DNA from: Aplectana chamaeleonis
Taxonomy: Eukaryota > Nematoda > Chromadorea > Rhabditida > Cosmocercidae
Direction: 5' to 3'
DNA length: 64,000 bases
Assembly (NCBI GenBank): GCA_029168955.1
Contig: JAPDOI010001354.1
Location: forward strand, 1-64,000
The notes beneath the pieces are model-generated. The model was not told where the DNA came from, did not search any database, and was given only the letters and a program-made list of their open reading frames with translations. The position numbers and the translations under genes were made by a program. Positions 43,911 to 56,600 of this stretch are shown in pieces (position 1 is the stretch's first letter; the number at the start of each line of letters is the position of its first letter).

Positions 43911-44800
43911 ACTTTCAGGAATGATTTCTTCATTTTCATAGTAGCTTTTTTCGAAAAATAGCGGCTTCGCATCTACGGTAGTGATAATACGACTGCGAGT
44001 AGTTCGGAAGTGAAGGACAGTTTATCATATAGCCTAGATTGCTCGGATGAGTCCGGGAGAAGAAAGCAGCAAGAGCGGTCAGTCATAGCAAAATATAACC
44101 GTGATATTAAGATTTTGACAAGATAGGCCCGATAAGCCTTGCTACTTTGGTGAGAGCCGCAAATGCCGCGATTATCAGTAGGAAAACCAGGAATCAGATG
44201 TCTGATACTTCTTCCTAGGCAAGAAATAAGATGCCTAGCACCGTTATCAGGCATCCAATGTTTCATTTTTCTGCTGATATTCCGTGGCATTCGCCGCTTC
44301 CGCAAAAGTATGAATAGGGTGTTAAAACTATCATAGTAACGGGGAAGCTTCCACCAACTAGATACTAACGATCTATGCTGAGGTTCCGCACACGTCCCAG
44401 GATGTCCCACACACTGTGACACACGCAGCTAACCGTCACGGCAGCTGCGGGATGTAACTCGTCCATGCGTGCAGGGTGCTAACGGATTTTGGGGAAAGGT
44501 ATTAAAACCTCCGGGAGGGTGAAGTTCGCATGTGCGTGTGGGATCCTTTACTACTTTAAAAGAAAGGGAAATTCCAATTTTGCTTGCATATCCTTGCTGT
44601 AAAAGGGACGCAAAGGACGAGTTGTTCGCCTCCTCTTGAAAACACAACTCAACCGACTTCCTTGATTGAGGACCCGAGTCAAGCCCCTGTTTTCAGGATG
44701 GTGAGGTTAAATCCAGAACACATTTGCGCATTTCAACGGATTTAAGTGCACGCCAATGAGGGAAAAAATGAGTTACTCCCCCGGCAGCCGCTGTGATGAC
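43911..44800. other. Gene-free interval
   Basis: The first 80 bp resemble the palindromic repeat at 55471-55627 (GCTTCGCATCYACG and ACTGCGAGTAG). The rest shows no supported feature. Confidence 0.35.
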
Positions 44801-44829
44801 TAGCTTCGAGTCTGTGAGACACAGGTCCT

Positions 44830-45385
44830 TCCCACATTGTATGACGTCCCGCACACTCCTACTGGAGTCCTGCACACATTCCATGACATCCGGTGCACTC
44901 CTACTGGGGTCCTGCACACATTCCATAAGCTCCCTAACAATTCTACTGGGGTCCTGCACACGTTCTCTAATGTCCTGTACAAGGTGTTCTTTCGGAATAG
45001 ACGACCCATTCTGGCAAGAAAGTTTTTCTAATGCAGCTACAGGATCATTTTGTCATGTTCTTGCTTCTAAACATGTAGAAGCAGAGAGCCACATGAAAAA
45101 TCTGTGCAAAGAACATATAAAAAACACCCGGAAAATCCAAGTTTATTAGGTGGGTCGTCTTTTCCGAAAAAGTACCCTGTACAATCCTAGTGGAATCCTG
45201 CACACACTCGATGACGTCCTGCAGACCCCTACTGGGGTCCTGCACACGATCCCTAACATTCTGCGCAGTACTACTCTCTTCCTGCACACATTCCATGACG
45301 TTTTGAGCACTCTTGCTGGTGTCCTGCACACACTCTGGCGTCCTGCACACCACTACTGCGGTCTTGCACACCCCTTACCTGTGGC
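44830..45385. repeat. 42-bp minisatellite of TCCTGCACAC units in two blocks
   Basis: Units with the core CTACTGGGGTCCTGCACAC and TGACGTCC recur at 44830-44990 and again at 45170-45385, separated by unique sequence. The period of 42 bp keeps frames open (VMECVQDPSRS repeated on the minus strand). It is not judged to be a gene. Confidence 0.75.
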
Positions 45386-45539
45386 TATCTGTAACTTGAC
45401 CTCCAGTCGAATTGTTCGGAGTAGTCCATTGGTCCACCGTCCATAATAGAATTGAAGTTAAAAATGGATTGAAGGTTGAATGATTTCTCACAGACTACAT
45501 CATCAGAATATCATTCATATCATGCATGAGCAGAACACG

Positions 45540-45655
45540 GTTTTAGTCAGTGGTTCAGAAGACAACATAGTCTTCAGTTAGCGGTTTATAAGACAACATA
45601 TGCTTCAGTTAGCGGTTCATAAGACAAAACAGTTTAGGTTAGTGGTTCTCAACAG
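45540..45655. repeat. Tandem repeat, about 31-33-bp units
   Basis: TTCAGTTAGCGGTTCATAAGACAACA-like units, 3-4 diverged copies. Confidence 0.75.
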
Positions 45656-46260
45656 CCTCTTCTTTACACTAACACCAAACCTATAGCAAACCAATAGACC
45701 GCTCTATTGGTTGCCGTTTGGTTTGTGAAGGCTTTTTTAGTTTGCTGTCCGTTGGCGGTTGATAACAACTGTGGTTTTTGGTATCGAACTCACAACAGCG
45801 AGTGTCTGAGTCGAAGAGATGGGAAAACGCAGGCTTTTGGGACAGAAAATCTGAAATGTTGTCATCCTCGATGGTTTTCAGTGCTTCAAACTTCGATGAC
45901 AACAGGATAGGGACCATGCAGGCCCAATTATGCTGTTATCTCGACTATGTTTGCAAGCGTGTATGCTGTCTTTAAGAGAAATTAAAATTCACAATGATTA
46001 ATATCATTCGAAACAAGAGATTTCATTTCGTGTTCAGATGATTAGGTCAGCTCTAGGAGGATACTGAGTTGGCATCAACAAGCTATCCATTGAAGTTCGA
46101 GGCTATATTTCTGAAAATATTGGCCTTATATATAGAACGGGACAGAAAGATATCAAGCTAGCATTTTCGCAAAAAAATTTTCTTGACGTATCTCGGGTTA
46201 AAGTTTACGAAACTCAGTGAAACTTCAGCGTCCGGGTTTTACACCCCCAACAACGATCAC
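45656..46260. other. Interval without a recognised feature
   Basis: Short open frames on both strands only. An inverted pair GCAAACCAATAGA/TCTATTGGTTGC lies near 45690. Confidence 0.3.
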
Positions 46261-46261
46261 C

Positions 46262-46600
46262 TTTCGTTTTTTGAATCCTTTACGCCCTTTAATGAGTGTA
46301 GTGCGTACTCTTTCTAAAGATTCGGCCACTTTCCTAATCTTATCAATATTGCTTTGAGAACCAAAATACGTCCCCAACAACTAACCCCACACGTTTTTTT
46401 CGATTCCCTACGCACTATAGCCGCTGTTGTGCGCACTCCTTCTTAAGCCCCGCCCACTTTACAAAACATCACTATTGTTTTGAGAACCATAATGCCCCCC
46501 CCCGAAAAACTGTTTCCTCACGTTTTTTTTTTCGAATCTCTACGCACTTTAACCGATGTTGTGCGCACTCCTTCTGAAGCCCCGCCCACTTTTCACATCT
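46262..46600. repeat. Tandem repeat, period about 127 bp, three copies
   Basis: CGTTTTTT..TACGC..TAGTGCG/TTGTGCGCACTCCTTCT..GCCCAC recurs at about 46266, 46393 and 46521. Confidence 0.7.
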
Positions 46601-47257
46601 TTTACTCATGCCTTGGTGCCCATTACTTTCTTTTCGCAATGCTCATTGTTTACTTACCAGAGTCCCTTTCCACCTTTTAAGATCTGCCTACATCTAAGAA
46701 AACCCTACACCCTTAGCCGTTTTCAATAGTTGTCATCGAATTACCTACTGTTAGCTTCGCTTAAACTGTACCTGCAATTATAAGACGATTTGAACACATA
46801 TGGAATCAACGGGAACACAGAATGGAAAGAGAGAGAGAGAGAGAAACAAAGAGAAACATTAAAAAAGCAGGATAGTACGAGCACCCAGCAAAAAAATTTG
46901 AATTCATGCGTGGAGTTAAATTCGTTCTCGGCCGCTACACATGCATTTTCCCTCACGTCTGAATTTGTCAGCGTGCGGTCAGGCCTAAATCGTGGCGAAT
47001 CCTGCGCGCTTTACAGAGTTGCGGGCGGTTCGAACGGTTTGTGATGGCGGCCGCAATGCGCGCAAAAGTGGTCGGAACGCGCGCCACTTTTTGTAATCGT
47101 TCCGACCGCGAGCGTTGCGCACGTTCGGTCTTAAAACTTTTTTTGTGCGCGATTGGAACGGTTCCTGCGCGCGGTCGGTACTAAGGGGGAAAAGTTGCGC
47201 GCGGTCAGTCCTAACATTTGTCTGAGAAGTTGGAATGGAAAGAAAACGTTAGCGTTC
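46601..47257. other. Gene-free interval with a GAGA run and GC-rich words
   Basis: A short GA-rich run lies at 46825-46860. From 47040 to 47210 GCGCGCGGTCGGT-like words recur that resemble 29138-29280. Confidence 0.4.
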
Positions 47258-47261
47258 TTAA

Positions 47262-47596
47262 AGGCAGCATACACGCTCTCGTGATCGAGATAACTACCGA
47301 AATAGAATGGTGTGGCTCTGAACACTACGCGTACGCATTTCGAAGCGTCAAAAACAACCCAAAGTGAGTGAGAAGTTGGCCCCGCCCCTGTATTTCTCCG
47401 CCCCTTGTATTTGCGTCCTCCAAAACAGGGCTGCTGGGTCATTCCCATCGTCGTCGATGTATTTGGTTCACCTATTGTACTTCTTGTACTAGTGGGTCGT
47501 TTTTGGCGCTTCAAAATGCGTAGGCGTTGCGTTCTAAGCCATTCCATTCTATTCCCGTAGTTATCTCAATCACATATACGAGCGTGTATGCTGCCT
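47262..47596. mobile_element. MITE with TTAA duplication (piggyBac-like ends)
   Basis: AGGCAGCATACACGCTC and its inverse are flanked on both sides by TTAA (47258-47261, 47597-47600). The arms extend about 95 bp with mismatches. A second, truncated copy lies at 63372-63641. Confidence 0.8.
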
Positions 47597-47661
47597 TTAA
47601 TGGTTGACTTTGTGGCCCATATCTGTCCTGCAATCCTATCTGCAACCCTCGATCTTTTCAG

Positions 47662-50600
47662 ATGTTCGATCCCTCCCAGGAAATTCGTCTGATTGAGTCG
47701 TTATGTGAGAGCACTTTTCATGGCCTGAGGCTTATTCAACACCTTCTGCTGCTTGCAACTGCCACTAAATTGGCATATTTTAAGGTGTGTGTTCTACAAG
47801 GAATCCTAATCCTAAAGCTAATTAACGATGCAAGCAATGCAGTTGCTGTATGGGGTTCCATGGTGGCTTTTCTGGGGTCTTATTCGTTGGGACTGAAGAG
47901 ATGAAACAAATTTTGAAATTTGAACCATTCATGTTCAGTTTAATGGCAACTGGGAAAGGTTTCCATCTCGGGGCACTTCTTTGCGCTGATCAGCGCCTAT
48001 GATTGATTTGATTCAGTCAATTGTCCAAGAACCACATGCAACAGTTTCACATCTGGGTTCGACGCAGTGTGGTGTTTCACATGGTTTCGGAAGCTTTGAG
48101 CTGATTTCATGTTTGGGGTGTGGCAGGTGTATTTGCGAAATCATCTCAACACCATGCTGAACCGTGTTGTGGATTCAACCCGTTTTACATATTTAGAGTA
48201 CTATCACTTCAACGGATGATGCTCGAAGCAAGGACACGTCGGGAAGTGATATGGACACCAAAAGTGTGCTCGTTGCTAGTGAACTGTTGCAGGCATTTTG
48301 CGAGTTGACTAAAGCCCATGCTGAGAAGGAGGTATTCAATCCGATTCGTAGAAACTTTTTTCAAAATTGCTATACTCTGTTTATCTTTAATTGCACAAAA
48401 AACGGTCCGCCAATAGTCCTTTAATGGGCCGGCTAGTACCGTAGTTTACGTCAACGACGCGTTCTCGGCAGACCCAGGTGTGCACCGGGGTGTGCTGAGC
48501 GATCGATTCATCAATGCCGTCACTCGGCCACCCACCCTGCCACCGTGCACACCCGGGTCTGCCGAGAAGGCGTCGTGGACGTAAACTACGGTACTAGCCG
48601 GCCCATTAGAGGACTATTGGCGGACCGTTTTTTGTGCAATTAAAGATAAACAGAGTATATAAAATGTCTATTCTGTATACAGGTCGTCAATCTGCGTCGT
48701 AGTCGACTTTCTTTTCCTCCCGAAATCAAGTCAGTCTTTTTCCATTGAAAAACCCCGTTTTCACTGCAGTATCAGTTGGATTTTCTAGCCCGGTATACTT
48801 TATAGCTGTTTATAGGGAAGATCTTCTACCGCCTCCCCAAGCAACGATTCGTAGAGACGAGCGAGTATACGCGCAACTATCTGCCCTTTTCAACGTTGCA
48901 TGTTCAGTGACTAGACTTGTTCCCAAAGTATGATTCAAGCAAAGAACCCTACTATTTAATGTATCGGCGTACATTACATTGAGTCGTTTCAGCCTCCGTA
49001 CGCCCTACAAGTTCTGATTAACTGTTTGGCCGATTCGCTGTGCGAGGTGCAGAATATGAGAATGGGAGCATTCCTTGATGATTTACCCTCAGACCATTAC
49101 AAGGTAAGATGGAAACTGTTTGTTATATCCTGCGGTCGACGCACAGGTCTGCATCAGGGATGAGCGGAAATTTTTTCCTGAATTGCGGAAATCGGAAATC
49201 GGAAGGACTCTCTAAAATGCGGAAATCGGAATTCGGAAATCGGAACGGCAAAAACCATCGGAAATCGGAAATCGGAAATGGTCAGCGAAATTCTCAACCC
49301 TCCCCTGGTGATTGTTCCTGCCAAAACACTTGGGCTTATCCTACTTTATTGGTAAGGTGTATGCCCACACGTAATTGTAGGCTTGTATCGTGACGCTCAG
49401 AATCATTGCAGAATCAGTTAGGTCCCACACACTTTTCCAGGCGCCTGCAGCACTTCAAGTCGGTTCAACACAGTCTCTCCGGCGAGCGGTACACTTTTAT
49501 TAGAGTCCCGCAAACTTTTTTTCCCGGCACATGGCGCGCTCCTAGTTGGGTGCAACACACTTTTCTCGGCGCTTCATGTACTCCTAGTTGGGGTGCTACA
49601 CACTTTCGCCGGCGCTTGGTGCCCTCCAAACGGAGCGCAACACAGACAGTTCCTCCGACGCTCGGCGTACTCCCAGTTAGACCCCGCACACCTTTTCCAG
49701 CGGTGTGCGCACTCTAAGTGAAGCCCAGCCCACTGTTTTGACGCTTGACGCACTTCCACTCAGAAAATGCTGGGCAAGTTACCTGAGACTTCAACGCAAG
49801 TTGCAAGATGGCCTCACGCAACTTACTTTGAGTTAACAAGTAACTTGAAGCGATGTTATGTGTAATTGTACGAGATTTTTGATTAATGTAACATACGCTT
49901 ATAATAAATACACAACATTGCGAGTAACTCGCACTGCTGGTACATGTTACTTGACATGTACCAGCGACGTGGCCGGCACACTGACAAGCGACGAGGCCAG
50001 CATACCGTCACGCGACGGAGACTGCTCGGCGAGCACGACTGGGCCGGCAGCGGTCTGTCAGGCGGGCCTCCAGCCGGTGTGCGGGGCCAAGAACCTAAAA
50101 ACTAGTGTAACTGAATGGACGAGGCTGCCTGCATCTGAGTCATGCCTCCAGGGTGCAACGTATACCTCCCTAGGGAACGGCACGCCGCGTAGATAAGTTA
50201 CATGTGCGATAACATACATAATACATTTAGGTTTCACGCCAGTGCTTTATGTCACGTGTAACTCAACTCGCACCGTGGAGCATATATCCAATGTTTAAGG
50301 TCAAATGTAACTTAAAGTTGTTAAGGCAGGTTGCCGAGAGCACATCTAAAGCCGAGAGCATTAGCATGTAACTCTGTCAGAAATTACTTACCAGTGAAGT
50401 CCCGCACACTCCCCTCGAGAAACTCACAGCGGGCCTTAAATCTCAAATGAAACCGTTCATGAACTCTTTCAGCAAGCTTTTATATAGGGAACTGATCGTG
50501 TTATCAGCACACGCCATCACACCATAATAACAACAAACCGAATATCTTCATTGTTGAAAAAAAACCACCGAATTCCCGTTCATTCTCACAAACACACACA

Positions 50601-53600
50601 GACACACACACTTAGTTAGGCAAACATATGTAGACAGTAGGATGTTATTGAATAACTTTCCTGTAAATGCACTCAACCTTAGCTTTCTGAAAAGTGAAGA
50701 TGGGCCTCGAATTCGAATTCAGCGCCCCAGATATCCCTAAGAACTTGGCAAGGAAAAGGGTTCAAAAACCTAAACTCCGATATTTCCGATTTTTTCCGCA
50801 TTTTTAGGCTTTTTTTTCGGAAATCGGAAATCGGAAGGCCAAAAACCATCGGAAATCGGAATTCGGAAATCGGAAATCGGAATTCCGCTCATCCCTGGTC
50901 TGCATCCTTCTTAACGGGATGTTGATCGAATCCACAGCGCAGGAGCAGTTCGCCTGGCACACGTGACGCGCGCGGCGAAAAAACGCTGCGTGCACGTCGT
51001 CGTTGGGGCGCGTTCCCGTGGGGCCTCTGGCAGGAAAATTAATTGACGCTTGGTTAACGCAGTGACGCGCGCGTCACGTGTACCAGCCGAACTGCTCCCT
51101 CGCTGTGGAATCGATCAACACGCCCTTTGAAACCATTTTTCCTGAAGGAAAGAATTAGTTGAGGCATTCTCAAAAGGTGTCATTTCTCAGTGGTCGTTGC
51201 CTATGTAGGGTGTACTATTCTCATTTTCTACTGTTTGTAAAGTTCAATAATTTCAGGGGAATATTGTTTACGCTGTTGTACCATCGACTGCAGACAAAAA
51301 CGGCATGAATGGTGCACCAGAAACTGAGTGTGGCATGAAAAAAGGTACGAAATATATTACCTATAAGTTTTCTTCATTTTTTCTTGGATTTTCTGCTGTC
51401 TGCAGTGTTTTTTCTGCAATCTCAGCAACAACCAAGAGCTTGGAGAAAATTTCAAAAGGGAGAAACTTGCTGTGCATTCCGTGGGGTCCCGCGGATTCGC
51501 TGTCGGAATCGAAAAAATCTCGTGAAATTTCTGATAAACTCATGAACTTTGGCTTGTTTCATTTTGGTGTGCACTTTTTGTTTTTGGCCCTTTTCGAGCT
51601 TGCGTAGCGGTATTGAACGGCAGCCGAGGCGATCTGGCACCGATCTATTTTGATGTGAGAATCGCAGATCGTGTCTCCGTTTTTCGGTCTATGTTGGGTT
51701 TTTAGAAAGTGGAGCCATATTTGTGTAATTCACGTTGTGCAATCAATATTCCCCCTATTGCAGGTCCGAAAGCACAAGGTCCTGTATGTACAAGAAATGA
51801 AAGTGGAACCTGCTGCGCCGAAAATGAACTCTTCGGTACCATTGATTCACCAAGTGAGCTCATTTCAAGTTTGCGTGTTAGCTCTAATAAACTGTGGAAT
51901 AACCCTGTACGCCAAGCCGAATAGGAAGATTCGATCGAGTTATTGGACAGGTTCCTCCGGTGCTTCGGCTCTAAAACACCGGGCATATTACGACGGTGCG
52001 TTGCAAAATTAAGCGACATACCTCCATTTTTCGGATTCTGAACTTCGTCCGGATTTAGCAGACAAACGGTGAATGCCATTCGACGCAGCGCCCTCAAAAA
52101 CCCTGGGTACAATGTTTTCAGGAAGCTGGATAAGCTTTCAAGAAACTGACCCCGAAAATTGTCGAAAATGGCAGTTGCTACATTATACGACATAGCTGAC
52201 GTCCTCGTGAAAATTTCAGTTCTACATCCTCTGTATCAATTTTTTCAATGTACGAACCGCCAGGGACATCAAGTTAATAGTCTACAGAAATTTCTTGGTC
52301 TACCACAACTAAAAGTGTATTTGGCGTGCTGCAGACCAACTTTTTGAATACGCCGCTCTCGACCTGCGCCTCAGAAATGCTAGATTAGGCTGAGCCACGG
52401 GCTCGTATTGCCTGCTATAAGCCTAGGCACACACACACACACACAGGTTTGCCGCCGGTTTGAGGTACGGAGAACAAGCTGGCAATCCAAGGAAGTTGAC
52501 ATGATTGGCCTGAAATCAGGCCTGCGTCGTCCTGCTAGAAACCCTGTGGGATATTCTTGGGCGTTGTGTCTACGCTTCTAGCAGATAACTCGAGCCTGTG
52601 GCTCAGCATAAACTGGAATTGCTGAGGGAGTGGGCGCACATTGAGGGCGACGTCTTTCTTCAAAAAGTTGGTCTGCAACACGCCAAACAGACTTTTAGGC
52701 AGGTCTGCAACACGCCAAACAGACTTTTAGGCATTGTGTGGCCAAGAAATTTCGGTAGACTATTGTGGTGCGCGCGAAGCGCGCACCTTATTTGGTTTTG
52801 GATCGGCCCCGCGCGCAACCCCTTTTTCGAAATCTCAGTTGAGAGTGAACATAGAAATTAGAGCTAAATTGCATTGAAAAGAGCGCAAAAAGTTGGGTTT
52901 ATCACGCAAAAATGGTTTAGAACGGTTTAATAGTTTTCGAGTAAAAATTGAAAGACCGCGCGTTTTTGTTGTTAATCTCCTTTTTTTCAGACGGCGTACA
53001 CGATCTTGTTGGTACACTTAAAATTGAGCTAGGGAGCTCATTTTCGGACAGGAGGCTGGAAATGGATGCAGGTCGCTCCTGTTCCAATTTGAACTTGATA
53101 CCTTAACTTTGAAGGGTACCTCAAAATCTTGGGTTTATATACTAAATTAGCCGTGGAGCACGATAACTGCTTTTCTCTGCTACGGCTGTGGAGACCGGGA
53201 TGTGTGGGTGAATCTGCAGCCAATCAACACAGGTCTTCAGAGATAATTACTGAACTTGTCCGAATTCGTACTCTTGACACGTCATCGATAGATAATCAAT
53301 GTCATCGATTTTCGCGCTTTTTGCTTAAAATGCGGCTAGGAGTGGTGATCGCTGATGGGATTGGTTTTCTTGGTTGGAGAATTTTTCTCATCAGTCATTA
53401 TCGATGAATACCGATCAATAATATTGATTTTTTCGCCTGTTGCACAAAATGCCGCAATGATTTTTGAGTGTTCATGGCTCTAAGTCATTTGTTTGGGAAA
53501 TTGTTCTCATCATGCAAGATCAAATATTAATGATCATTAATATCGATTTTTCACATTTGCACCGAATGCGGCAATGAGTTTTATTTTTTATGGTTGTACG

Positions 53601-56600
53601 TCATAGGTTTCAAAACTTTTACTCATACAACAATATCGTCTGTTAGATGTTTCATCATTCCAAAATGGAAATCGTGGAGCAAAATTGAAGTAAGAAAGGG
53701 AACCTTTGGGAAAACTATGTGAAATTTCTAAAAATTTAGCTTCCTGGCAAAAGTAACGATTTGGTAATGCCATTTATAAGTCAAAAAAAAATTCAAAAAA
53801 AGTTAATTTTCTTTAAAAATGATTTGGCGTAATATAGCCTAGAGTAATAAAAAGCTAGAAATGAAGTGAAATAACCAAAAATACGATTTGGTGGTCGGTC
53901 ATTTCACGAGCTTCTCCGTTAAACTTATCAAAACGAAATCCAGCGCGCAACGGAAGCGTGAAGCAATTTTTGAAAGCTGTAATAAGGGAATCAGCATATG
54001 TCATGCTAGGTGAAGGCAACGCTCCATTCCATATCGTGCTTGGTTTTGTTTTGATAAGTTTAACGGAGAAGCTCGTGAAATGACCGACCACCAAATCGTA
54101 TTTTTGGTTATTTCACTTCATTTCTAGCTTTTTTTATTACTCTAGGCTATATTACGCCAAATCATTTTCAAAGAAATTTCAAGATATTTTTTGAACTTTC
54201 TTTTGACTTATAAATGGCATTTCCAAATCGTTACTTTTGCCAGGAAGCTAAATTTTTAGAAGTTAAGTTGATATTTCTGGTGGTTCGTACCATGAAAAAT
54301 TGATACAGAGGATGAAGAATCGAAATTTTTACGAGGACGTCAGCTATGTCATATAATTTTGCAACGGCCATTTTCGACAATTTTCCGGGTCAGTTTCTTG
54401 GCAGCTTTTTTCGGGAGACAGCCCTGTCTCCTGAAAAATCGTACCCAGGGATTTTCGAGGGTGCTGCGTCGATTGGTATTTACCGTTTGTCCTCTCAAAT
54501 CAAACGAAGTTTGGAACCACGAAAATTGGGGTATGTCGTTTAATTTTGTAACGCAGTGTACATTTTTCTTCATCCCTTGAGAGGGATTTAGAGGCGGCTA
54601 CTATTAGCCATCAACGATCATTATGCATGAAATTTTGCGCATTCGTGCTAAGCGGATAGCGTCCAGAGGTTGCATCTCAATCGATCTCGAGCCGCTTAGG
54701 AGAGCGTATAGAACGGGGGTGTGGCCGCGTCCTGCGCGTATCTCGTGAGGTTGCATCGCTATGATACTCTCAGATTGGACCTGCGATCTCGTGCTATTCT
54801 GATTTTCGGTTGCGTTTTCGCCATATGATTTTCGAATCTTTCAGTGCCGGCCATGAACGCGCTAGCGGCTGCTAGACAGATTAGTGGAACTCAAATGAGG
54901 CGAAATGCAGAGAAGCGACTCGAATCGAAAGAAGGCGGAGCAAGCATTTCTGTACCAACAGATTCACGTGGAAATTCAGGTGTCTGATATTTGTTTAAAT
55001 TATGGGTTGCGCGCAGCATGCCAAACGCCATCGAAACCGCCACCATTTTGACGTCGTTCAATGTGTGTAAACTAGCCGGCGGTTGGAAGGAGCTGGGCCC
55101 ATACTCTAGCGATTCGACGGCGAAATTCTCAGCAAGTGAGCAGATTGTTCGGGGTGCTTTATCAACGCGAGGACGCTGTTTTTTTTTTCGTTTCGCGGAA
55201 GATGGGCAGAAAAATCCTTCAATTTCAAATTAAAACTTGCGTAGATAAGTTCTTTGGAAAGATGATCACGAATCTTTGGTCCGCTTCCGATTTTCGAGGG
55301 ATTACTGTAGGTGTCGGTAGCCGGATGACAACAAGCCTACTGTGACCTACCGTAATTACTCAGTTTAGAGAAAGATTTCGGAATCTTGATAAACCCCACA
55401 GGAAGTTGCTTCCCTTGGCAAAGTTTTAACCAAGTCGAAGACCTCGACCTTTGGGAGGAACAATATCCTTCATTTCCACGCTACTCGCAGTCATAATATC
55501 ACAATCGTGGATGCGAAGCGGTTGTTTTTCGGAAAATTCAACCATGAAAATGAAGATATCTCTCTAAAAACCGCACCACCTCTATGATAGTGATACAGAA
55601 AACTGCGAGTAGCGGGGAAATGAAGGTTACTTACATCGCGCCACGAAAATCGCGCGCCATGTGATTTGCTCTGCGTTGTACATTGCGTCAACACACCGCA
55701 TCGCGCTCGAGCAATACCATACTTCGACGCCATTTTGCGTCCTCACCCAAACATGAACAAATTTAAAAGAGCTGGGTTTCGAAAGGTTTTATGCTTATTT
55801 CCGCTGTTGTTTCGTTTTCGTAGATGTTCATCTATTCTAAGTTGTACGTATATCTAGTTCACTGAATTTGGGTGCATCTAGATTTCTAAAATTTACTTTT
55901 TTGATGTCGAGATCTATTTCCTCATGAGGAGAGCAGAAAAACCATTTTTGTCGCGAACCCTGTCTTCTACTGCGACGTCAACCATGGAAGTCGCATGAGA
56001 ATGCCCGCTTTTTTTCGCCAAATATGGCTTCTCGTTAGGAGTTTACTATGGCGAATAAGTGGAAGAACTCATTGGAGAAGCTCTTATCTATGTCTGACAT
56101 CGAGATCGTGCTCGTGGATTACCCCCTTCCATTGTTGTTTGATGCTGTAGGAGTTTGCTAAGCAAAACGCTCCCGCGATGTCCTCACATCGCAGTGCAAG
56201 GCGCTGCGATGTGATGAAATCGCGAACGCGCGCTTAATAGCTGGCAGCTGCGCGAAAGACAATGGTTTAAACGCGATGTGAGCGCGATGCTATTGCGCGT
56301 AGCAGCTCCCACGGAAATGCCGCTTGCGACGGCTGGCCTTACCGCGACTCCCCGATTCCTTTGTCGCACGCGGCGGCTAGTGCTATATCACCCTTCTGAG
56401 CACGATAGCATTGCTCCAAGTATGGTTCCGCCCTTAGGCTCCGTGCATAGCCAACGACCATCGGCAAGGGTCCGTTCCCCGTAGCATCGTGCTTTAGTGC
56501 TGGAACGCTGGTGCATGACGGCACGTAGTTAACGATTGTATTGATAATATTAGTGACCGCGGCTACTGCTGCGTTGCCCCACCGTCAGCGACAGGATGGC

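Larger units (their letters stand above)
51999..54554. mobile_element. Large fold-back element with a second one nested inside
   Basis: Arms of about 260 bp at 51999-52262 and 54282-54554 are inverted copies (GCGTTGCAAAATTAAGCGACAT and inverse, CAGCTATGTC). The interior holds the element at 53726-54261, a CA repeat and a 32-bp duplication. It lies in the host-gene intron between 51853 and 54845. Confidence 0.8.

Noticed and set aside
44830..45385. Cys-containing repeated frame VMECVQDPSRS as a repeat protein
   Set aside because: It is another 42-bp minisatellite, with frames broken between blocks and no start or splice support.
56140..56560. GC-rich interval with CGATGTGA words as an RNA gene
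   Set aside because: No tRNA or rRNA signature and no stable fold that I could support by eye.
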